A stretch of 60,144 bases of DNA, from positions 1 through 60,144 of the forward strand of contig NZ_JABBVZ010000016.1 in assembly GCF_012933365.1 (NCBI RefSeq), read 5' to 3'. This document shows positions 54,388-60,144 of this stretch, one piece after another (position 1 is the first letter of the stretch; each line of letters begins with the position of its first letter). Under the pieces are notes generated by a model, which was not told the DNA's origin, ran no database searches, and saw nothing but the letters and a program-made list of their open reading frames with translations. A program made the position numbers and the translations under genes. This DNA is from Sulfobacillus harzensis (GTDB lineage: Bacteria; Bacillota; Sulfobacillia; Sulfobacillales; Sulfobacillaceae).

Positions 54388-55289
54388 GTCAGCACCGCCT
54401 CAGGCTGGGGCGACTCCAACCAGGTGGTATGGACTTTAAACCCGCTCCCAGTCCAGTCCATGACTCGAAATCCTAACCCCATGTCGGGGTGGCTGGCCCC
54501 TTGGGGCCATGGCTGCAATCGTTCCAATGGTCCAGGGGCAGGAAGCGGCCAGGACGCGGGCAGTCCCGAGGTGTTGTTGGTCTGGTGGGTTCGATGGGAG
54601 ATGGCTTGATGCACATGACCGAAGAGGCACACGCGATGGGAAAAACGGCTAATCGCTCCATAAAGGGAGTCGCCATCATAGGTGTACCAGTTCCAGGGTG
54701 TAAACAAATCGTAGAGCGGTCGATGAGTCAAGACCACCAACGGCGCGGTGGGCGCCATCCGGCCAAGTTGGTCTTGCACCCAAGCGCTTTGCGCTTGCCC
54801 CAAAAAGGGTCCTTGGCTGACGTTGTCCAGGCCCAATACATGGAGCCCCTGAAAGTTGCGATGAAAGAAAAGCGGTCCCACAATGGTTTTGAAAGCCTGC
54901 CCTTGATCGCCAAACGTGTCATGCTCGCCCGGCACGGCCAACCACGGCACATTAAGCCCATCCAGCTTAGCCTTGACCGCCTCCAGCCGTTTGTTGCGCT
55001 CGGCGCTCTCGCCGACTGCCTGAATCAGATCGCCTGTCACGAGCACCAGTTGCGGCTTGGGATCTAATTTCAGAACCTCTTGCAAAATGCGATCCACCGT
55101 GGCCGAGAGATTCCGATTCCAATCTCCTCGATATCCCCAATGAAAGTCGCTTAGATGGACGATGCGGAGCGAAGCCGCTGCCGGAAGTCCAGCCGGCACC
55201 TTAGCTTCCGCGATTTTCCCGGTCAGGGCCGCAGTCGCCACCGCCAGTGCGCCGCCCATAAATCCCCTTCGCGTGAGAGTGTTTTCCAT
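54384..55289 (-). CDS. Tat-exported metallophosphoesterase
   Basis: A 301-aa calcineurin-like phosphoesterase. I chose ATG 55289 (MENTLTRRGFMGG), because the twin-arginine motif TRRGFMGG then sits at the N-terminus. Metal motifs are HLSDFHWG, VTGDLIQ, GEHD (usually GNHD), THRPLYD (His) and FGHVHQ. Export through Tat implies folding and metal loading in the cytosol. Overlap with the cytochrome gene suggests joint expression. Confidence 0.88.
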   Translation of the reverse strand: MENTLTRRGFMGGALAVATAALTGKIAEAKVPAGLPAAASLRIVHLSDFHWGYRGDWNRNLSATVDRILQEVLKLDPKPQLVLVTGDLIQAVGESAERNKRLEAVKAKLDGLNVPWLAVPGEHDTFGDQGQAFKTIVGPLFFHRNFQGLHVLGLDNVSQGPFLGQAQSAWVQDQLGRMAPTAPLVVLTHRPLYDLFTPWNWYTYDGDSLYGAISRFSHRVCLFGHVHQAISHRTHQTNNTSGLPASWPLPAPGPLERLQPWPQGASHPDMGLGFRVMDWTGSGFKVHTTWLESPQPEAVLT

Positions 55290-55400
55290 GCGATCCCTCC
55301 GGGAAAAAATTTCCCGTGCTGGTGGAGAATTATGCACGCGGTGGAGAAAGGAGTTGTCGGAGCACAGAATGGCCGGAGGTCATCAATCCCCGATGTCTTC

Positions 55401-56195
55401 TTAGACTTCCGACTGCCGATACATCAATAGGGCATAGATAGCCAAAAAAGCGGGGATAATCATACCCTCGCCAATAATCATCACCAGCACCCCAATGACC
55501 GGGACAGCCGCGAGCATATCTATCACCAGCAAAGCCGCGATTAAGAGCCCAATGAGCAGCAGCACCTCAGTATAAAGTCGGGACAGGTGCGTTGCTGCCC
55601 AGCGCAGTGCCGGTATAAAACCGGTGCTGGGAGGGAGCCCCGTCCCAAAGGTATGGCCAAACCAGAACAGCACCGTTCCCATGGTCCATACCAGAATAGC
55701 AAAAAACAGGATGACAAAGAGGGTGGTGCCGATTGGACCCATCGACCCCAAGCCGGCATACAAGAACCCTAGCACCACCAACGTCAAGGCGAAATACAAG
55801 AGAGCGAGCACCACCTGCGCCAGCCCTCGCCAAAATTCGTGATATCCGAAACGGAAGAAAGACAAAATGGGCGTGTAATCGGGGCGTTTTTTCATGGCCT
55901 CTGCGATGCCGCCATAGAGGCCCCCCAAGGCGAAAGGCCAAATAATCAGGATAAAAGTGAGGTAAACCAACCCCAGCTTAAATAGCAAGCTGGAGCTCAA
56001 ATGGGGAAGTACGGCCGTGGTCCCGGGGTGAGACAAAAACTTGCTAAAACTCTTGGGAAACGATGGTCCCAATCGGCTAATCACCAGATACTGATAGAAG
56101 GTGGTGAGCATGGTATACCAAAAGGCCAACATTAAGACGCCGCCGCCACGGTTTCTTTGCCAGAGCTCCCGCCAGCTTTCCCTAATCAAATACAT
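55401..56195 (-). CDS. Polytopic membrane protein, unknown
   Basis: A 264-aa protein with about six hydrophobic helices (LVYLTFILIIWPFALGGLYGG, VLALLYFALTLVVLGFLYA, LFVILFFAILVWTMGTVLFWF, LLLIGLLIAALLVIDML). It resembles general glycerophosphoryl-type or DUF975/DUF4013 membrane proteins by layout only. The start ATG 56195 lacks a strong ribosome site. Confidence 0.65.
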   Translation of the reverse strand: MYLIRESWRELWQRNRGGGVLMLAFWYTMLTTFYQYLVISRLGPSFPKSFSKFLSHPGTTAVLPHLSSSLLFKLGLVYLTFILIIWPFALGGLYGGIAEAMKKRPDYTPILSFFRFGYHEFWRGLAQVVLALLYFALTLVVLGFLYAGLGSMGPIGTTLFVILFFAILVWTMGTVLFWFGHTFGTGLPPSTGFIPALRWAATHLSRLYTEVLLLIGLLIAALLVIDMLAAVPVIGVLVMIIGEGMIIPAFLAIYALLMYRQSEV

Positions 56196-56299
56196 CCGCC
56201 ATCATCCCGTCTCACCCTAATTGCTTGCGTATCCAACCCCAAGTCTATACAATCATACCGGATTCCTTGGTAAAAATACCAATTTGAGGAGATGACCTG

Positions 56300-56689
56300 G
56301 TGTTTCGCGCTCTTGTCATTGACGATGAGTTCGGCATTCGCCACATTGTCAAGCTGGCTTTAAGCCGAATTGACATCGAGGTCACAGAGGCAGAAACGGC
56401 CGCGGTCGCTCTGGCTCGCTTGGAAGACATGGTTCCCCATATTATCCTGATGGACTTGAGACTTCCCGATCGGTCTGGAACCGAGCTCGCCCGGGAAATT
56501 CGGCAGCGCCATCCACGGATTCCGATCGTGTTTATGTCGGCCTCGACCGAACTCGCCCGCGCCGCCGAAGAAGCCGATACCGCCGCGTATCTGGAGAAAC
56601 CCTTTAAGTTGGCCCAACTCCAAAGCCTAGTCCGGGATCTGCTCACGACGAAGACGCCAGCCGCGGACGGCTTGGAAACCACACCGTAA
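56300..56689 (+). CDS. Stand-alone response regulator receiver
   Basis: A 129-aa CheY-like protein starting at GTG 56300 behind GAGGAGA. The acidic pair D8/D9, the phosphorylated D52 (LMDLRLPDRSG), S80 and K100 (LEKPF) are all present. There is no output domain. Its last 47 bp overlap the convergent histidine kinase gene, so each may reduce expression of the other; the kinase is the obvious candidate partner. Confidence 0.9.
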   Translation: MFRALVIDDEFGIRHIVKLALSRIDIEVTEAETAAVALARLEDMVPHIILMDLRLPDRSGTELAREIRQRHPRIPIVFMSASTELARAAEEADTAAYLEKPFKLAQLQSLVRDLLTTKTPAADGLETTP

Positions 56690-58211
56690 AGACGGCGCCG
56701 CCCCCAAGCCGCGGTTGATACTGAACGTCCCCGCCAAGCCTGTCGAGCAATTGCCGGGTGAGCCACAACCCAATTCCGATGCCTCCGACCGCCGAACGCT
56801 TGCGCGGATCCGGCATGCGCACGAACAAGTCGTCAACCACTGCTGGGTCCACGCCGGGACCACGATCTGCCACCTCAACCCGCACTCCGTCCTCGGTGGG
56901 GGTAACCGTCACATCAATCGGGGCATCCGGCGGCGAGAAGCGTACGGCATTGGAAAGCAGAACCGATACAATGGTCATGATGACCTCCCGGCTCCCTTGC
57001 ACATACGCATGAGAGGGACCCTGATAGGTAATGGGCTTTAAAGGGACATTGGACTGTCTAGAGGAGGACTCCTCGCGCACCACCTCGGCGACGCAGACTC
57101 GGCTTGCCTCCGTTTGCCATCCCGCGTCATCCAAGTGCACCGAGAGCCACAACTCGCGAATCAGCCGCATGAGGCGCGTTGTCTCGCGGGCAATGATGCG
57201 CATTTGATCCGTCAGCAAGGCATTCCCTTCGGCCTCGGCCATAAGCCATTCCGCCACCCCCGCAATCACCGTGATGGGAGTGCGAAACTCATGCGCCACC
57301 AATGACAAGAAGGCTTGCTGTTGCGTTTTGACCGAATGCTCCTGAGTGTAGTCGTCAAACAAGGCAACCCAACCGTCTATTCGGTCTCCCCGTCCCAGCG
57401 GACGCACGCGCATGCGAATTTTACGGGGAATGACCCCCTTCAGGTCGGAGACAATCTCGAATGATCTGACCGCTTTGGCTTGCTCCAGCGCCTGTTGAAT
57501 GTCCCGCACGACGGCCCGGGGGTCAACAATTTGATTGCTGATTCGGTCCAAGACGTCCCGATAGTGCCCGTGTACGTCCTCCGATCGCAAGTAAAACATC
57601 TCAAGAAACCGCTGATTGTGGAACGCTACCTCGCCATCGGCCCGAAATCCCAGCACGCCGGCCTGCGACATTTCCAACGCGGTCGAAAATCGCTCTTGTT
57701 CAAGTTGACGCTCATGACGACGGTAAATGAGGGCGATGAAAATGGCCAGCGTTTCTGAGACGCGCGTCCAATATTGAAGCTCAAGGTCTTCTAGCGTGCG
57801 GACTTCAGGGTAGGCCACCCCCAAGGAGCCCATCACCATTCCCCGGCCGATCACAGGAAAGACCCAAAAGGTGTGGATATCCTCTTGCATCGCCCATTCC
57901 CGCAGGGATGCGTCACCGTCTTCCATCAAATCACGAAACAGGACCGGTTGACGGGTCTGCCGCACCACCTCGATATGCGGGATCACTCGTCCTCGAAACG
58001 GTTCTCGGTGTTTCGCCGAGCCCCCGGCCTCCGCCAACGGCACAAAAACATCGTGCTCCAAGCCCGCTAGGAACAGCTTCTCCGGGCCAATGTGGCTGTA
58101 GTTGAGAATCCACTGCAGGGTCGCGCGGGAACGGTCCTCACCCGCTGGTGCGTTGTGCAAAAAGTGATAGAGGTCGGACAGGAGCTCGAAGCGTTTGGTG
58201 CGTTCGTCCAT
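56643..58211 (-). CDS. GAF-PAS sensor histidine kinase
   Basis: A 522-aa cytosolic kinase from ATG 58211, 5 bp after the hutU stop and behind GGAGAGG. A GAF-like domain covers ~28-165 and a PAS domain ~175-290 (GVLGFRADGEVAFHNQRFLEM). The HisKA H-box has H307 in LVAHEFRTPI, and the ATPase domain has N (LLSNAVRFSPP), G1 (VADRGPGV) and G2 (GGIGIGLWLTRQLL). There is no transmembrane helix, so it senses an internal signal. Its position behind hutU suggests a tie to histidine or urocanate level, but that is only context. Confidence 0.9.
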   Translation of the reverse strand: MDERTKRFELLSDLYHFLHNAPAGEDRSRATLQWILNYSHIGPEKLFLAGLEHDVFVPLAEAGGSAKHREPFRGRVIPHIEVVRQTRQPVLFRDLMEDGDASLREWAMQEDIHTFWVFPVIGRGMVMGSLGVAYPEVRTLEDLELQYWTRVSETLAIFIALIYRRHERQLEQERFSTALEMSQAGVLGFRADGEVAFHNQRFLEMFYLRSEDVHGHYRDVLDRISNQIVDPRAVVRDIQQALEQAKAVRSFEIVSDLKGVIPRKIRMRVRPLGRGDRIDGWVALFDDYTQEHSVKTQQQAFLSLVAHEFRTPITVIAGVAEWLMAEAEGNALLTDQMRIIARETTRLMRLIRELWLSVHLDDAGWQTEASRVCVAEVVREESSSRQSNVPLKPITYQGPSHAYVQGSREVIMTIVSVLLSNAVRFSPPDAPIDVTVTPTEDGVRVEVADRGPGVDPAVVDDLFVRMPDPRKRSAVGGIGIGLWLTRQLLDRLGGDVQYQPRLGGGAVFTVWFPSRPRLASSS

Positions 58212-58216
58212 AACCG

Positions 58217-59929
58217 TTACGCCTCTCCATCCAACATGGGGATTTTGACGCCCCGCTCCCGCGCGACCCGCTGTGCCTTTTCGTACCCCGCGTCGGCATG
58301 GCGCATCACGCCCGTGCCCGGGTCCGTCGTCAACACATGCTGCAGTCGCCAATCGGCGTCCTCTGTCCCATCTGCCACAACCACCATGCCGGCGTGCAGC
58401 GAGTAGCCCATGCCCACACCCCCTCCATGATGGACCGATACCCAGGTGGCTCCAGCGGCGGTGTTCAACAGGGCATTCAATATCGGCCAGTCACCGATGG
58501 CGTCCGACCCATCCTTCATGGCCTCCGTCTCGCGATTAGGCGAAGCCACAGACCCGGAATCCAGATGATCGCGCCCAATCACCACCGGAGCCTTCAGCAC
58601 CCCGTCGCGAACCATTTGGTTAATGGCTAACCCAAACTTCGCCCGCTCGCCATACCCGAGCCAACAAATCCGCGATGGCAAGCCCTGAAATTGCACCCGT
58701 TGTTCGGCCATCGTGATCCAGCGACGAAGGCGCTCATCGTTAGGAAATAGTTCCAAAACCTTTTGGTCGGTTTTGAGAATATCCTCGGGATCCCCGGACA
58801 GCGCCACCCAACGGAACGGTCCCCGACCTTCCTCAAACTGTGGACGAATATATTGGGGAACAAATCCCGGGAAATCAAATGCCCGGGCAACCCCCTCCTC
58901 GCGCGCACGCTCACGCAGGTTGTTCCCATAGTCGAACACCACCGAACCCTGGTCCATGAAGGCTAGCATGGCCTCCACATGCCGAGCCATGGACTGCTTA
59001 GCCCGCCTGACATATTCGTTCGGGTCCGACTGGCGCAGCTTAGCTGCTTCTTCCAAAGATAGTCCGGCAGGGATGTACCCGTTCAACGGATCGTGGGCCG
59101 AGGTCTGGTCGGTGACAATGTCCGGTCGAAATCCACGTCGCACCAACTCCGGCAGCACCTCCGCAGCGTTTCCCAAGAGCCCAATGGACACCGCCTCACC
59201 GACCTTGCGGGCGTGTTCCACCTCTTGCAAAGCATGGGTTAAGTCTACCGCTTGGCGATCGAGGTACCGAGTTTCCAAACGCCGACGCATACGATCAGGG
59301 TCAGCCTCAATCACCAATGCCACCCCGTCATTCATGGTCACGGCCAAAGGCTGCGCGCCGCCCATACCACCCAATCCAGCCGTCAGCACCACCCGGTTTT
59401 TAAGGGTGCCCCCAAAGAATTGCGCCGCACACTCAGCCAGTGTTTCGTAGGTTCCCTGTAGAATGCCTTGACTGCCAATGTAAATCCAGGAACCCGCCGT
59501 CATCTGTCCATACATGGTGAGCCCTTTTTGCTCCAACTTCCAAAACTCTTCCCACGTCGCCCAATGGGGCACCAAAAGACTATTAGCAATCAGCACACGC
59601 GGCGCCCGCGGGTGGGTTTCAAACACGCCCACCGGCTTGCCCGACTGCACCAATAGCGTTTCGTCGTCTCCTAAATCCATTAAGGTATTAACCAACGCTT
59701 CAAATGCATCCCAATTGCGAGCCGCCTTGCCTCGGCCGCCATAGACGACTAATTCCGCCGGATTTTCTGCCACTTCCGGATCCAAATTATTCATGAGCAT
59801 CCTAAGGGCCGCTTCCTGCTGCCAACCACGGCACACCAGTTGGGTCCCCCGAAGAGCACGAATTTGCCGGCTTTTGACCCGGGTTTGAAGCTCCTGCACT
59901 AATACGGTGTCAAGTTGTCGTTTGGCCAC
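58217..59929 (-). CDS. hutU: Urocanate hydratase
   Basis: A 570-aa urocanase, the second step of histidine breakdown (urocanate to imidazolone propionate), using tightly bound [16 protein letters not shown] forms the nucleotide site, and the family signature [20 protein letters not shown] is complete. I chose GTG 59929 ([15 protein letters not shown]) behind AGGGGGAAA; the frame is open 59 codons further upstream, but that part is not urocanase. hutH, hutI and hutG are not in the window. Confidence 0.93.
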   Translation of the reverse strand: MAKRQLDTVLVQELQTRVKSRQIRALRGTQLVCRGWQQEAALRMLMNNLDPEVAENPAELVVYGGRGKAARNWDAFEALVNTLMDLGDDETLLVQSGKPVGVFETHPRAPRVLIANSLLVPHWATWEEFWKLEQKGLTMYGQMTAGSWIYIGSQGILQGTYETLAECAAQFFGGTLKNRVVLTAGLGGMGGAQPLAVTMNDGVALVIEADPDRMRRRLETRYLDRQAVDLTHALQEVEHARKVGEAVSIGLLGNAAEVLPELVRRGFRPDIVTDQTSAHDPLNGYIPAGLSLEEAAKLRQSDPNEYVRRAKQSMARHVEAMLAFMDQGSVVFDYGNNLRERAREEGVARAFDFPGFVPQYIRPQFEEGRGPFRWVALSGDPEDILKTDQKVLELFPNDERLRRWITMAEQRVQFQGLPSRICWLGYGERAKFGLAINQMVRDGVLKAPVVIGRDHLDSGSVASPNRETEAMKDGSDAIGDWPILNALLNTAAGATWVSVHHGGGVGMGYSLHAGMVVVADGTEDADWRLQHVLTTDPGTGVMRHADAGYEKAQRVARERGVKIPMLDGEA

Positions 59930-60144
59930 GAGATTTCCCCCTGTTAGTTGCCGAATTGTGCCTGTGCCCCAATAATAAAGCAAAAGACTCCTAACAGGGA
60001 CGAATTCAAAAGGAGACACGCATGCCCCTGCAGGGCACTCACACACATGAAAAAAGGGCGTCGGCACGGGGAGTATGATGAGGGTAACCCTCGACCGAGA
60101 TCGCATTCACTCTGATGCTACGAGCTCGTAAAGGAGACGGATTC
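59930..60144. other. Upstream region of hutU and possible next gene
   Basis: This interval must hold the hutU promoter. Near the window end AAAGGAGA (60130-60137) on the plus strand is a good ribosome site, so a divergent gene probably starts just outside. Confidence 0.4.

Noticed and set aside
1-60144. CRISPR arrays, tRNA or rRNA genes
   Set aside because: I saw no regularly spaced repeats, no cloverleaf with CCA-type ends, and no rRNA-like conserved stretches.

Overview
The window looks like a chromosome segment of a spore-forming, moderately GC-rich Firmicute; Sulfobacillus or a close relative is my best guess. The evidence is a GerA-type germinant-receptor operon, strong AAAGGAGG-type ribosome sites, several promoters resembling the mother-cell sporulation sigma factor SigK, and a Firmicute-like gene repertoire. 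No rRNA or tRNA is present, so the genus is inference.

Positions 1 to about 31,260 form an accessory, decaying region. It holds remnants of two group II introns, at least four IS21-family copies (one carrying a fresh ISL3 insertion with an 8-bp target duplication), a second degenerate ISL3 copy with intact ends, an IS607 element, fragments of IS3, IS66, IS110 and possibly a mutator-type element, and a broken transposon with an ExeA/TniB-like ATPase. Between them lie genes of unknown function that look like spore-surface candidates: a CAP-domain protein, two copies of a two-gene cassette (a 353/355-aa protein 'A' plus a cysteine-rich protein 'B'), a 188-aa protein, a Gln/Trp-rich protein and a right-handed beta-helix protein with a cysteine-containing tail. 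Six of these transcription units share an upstream pattern AC-N16/17-CATANNNT(A/G) at a sensible distance from the start codon, the layout of SigK promoters. The germinant-receptor operon (order A-C-B) sits in the same region, and each of its three genes is broken by a stop codon or frameshift.

Positions about 31,300 to 60,144 are compact housekeeping chromosome with intact genes and few mobile sequences. They encode an asparagine synthetase overlapping a secreted C39-like cysteine peptidase; an M1 aminopeptidase; a LolD/MacB-type ABC exporter with a lipoprotein adaptor; leucyl aminopeptidase facing kynureninase; a patatin-like lipase; an nth operon (bcp-nth-receiver-like protein, with 4-bp overlaps); an M24 peptidase; a Mug-type DNA glycosylase; a four-gene-scale membrane/redox cluster; a FabH-type ketoacyl synthase; a J-domain membrane protein; a Tat-exported metallophosphoesterase overlapping a cytochrome c; a stand-alone receiver; and a GAF-PAS histidine kinase directly behind urocanate hydratase. 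Amino-acid and peptide use is a recurrent theme (PepN, PepA, M24 peptidase, KynU, HutU). One aldehyde dehydrogenase gene survives only as its two ends.

The most interesting unexplained material is the duplicated A/B cassette with its shared promoters and conserved mRNA hairpin, and a 160-bp repeat found downstream of two transposition ATPase genes that contains two conserved hairpins, one with a compensatory base-pair change.
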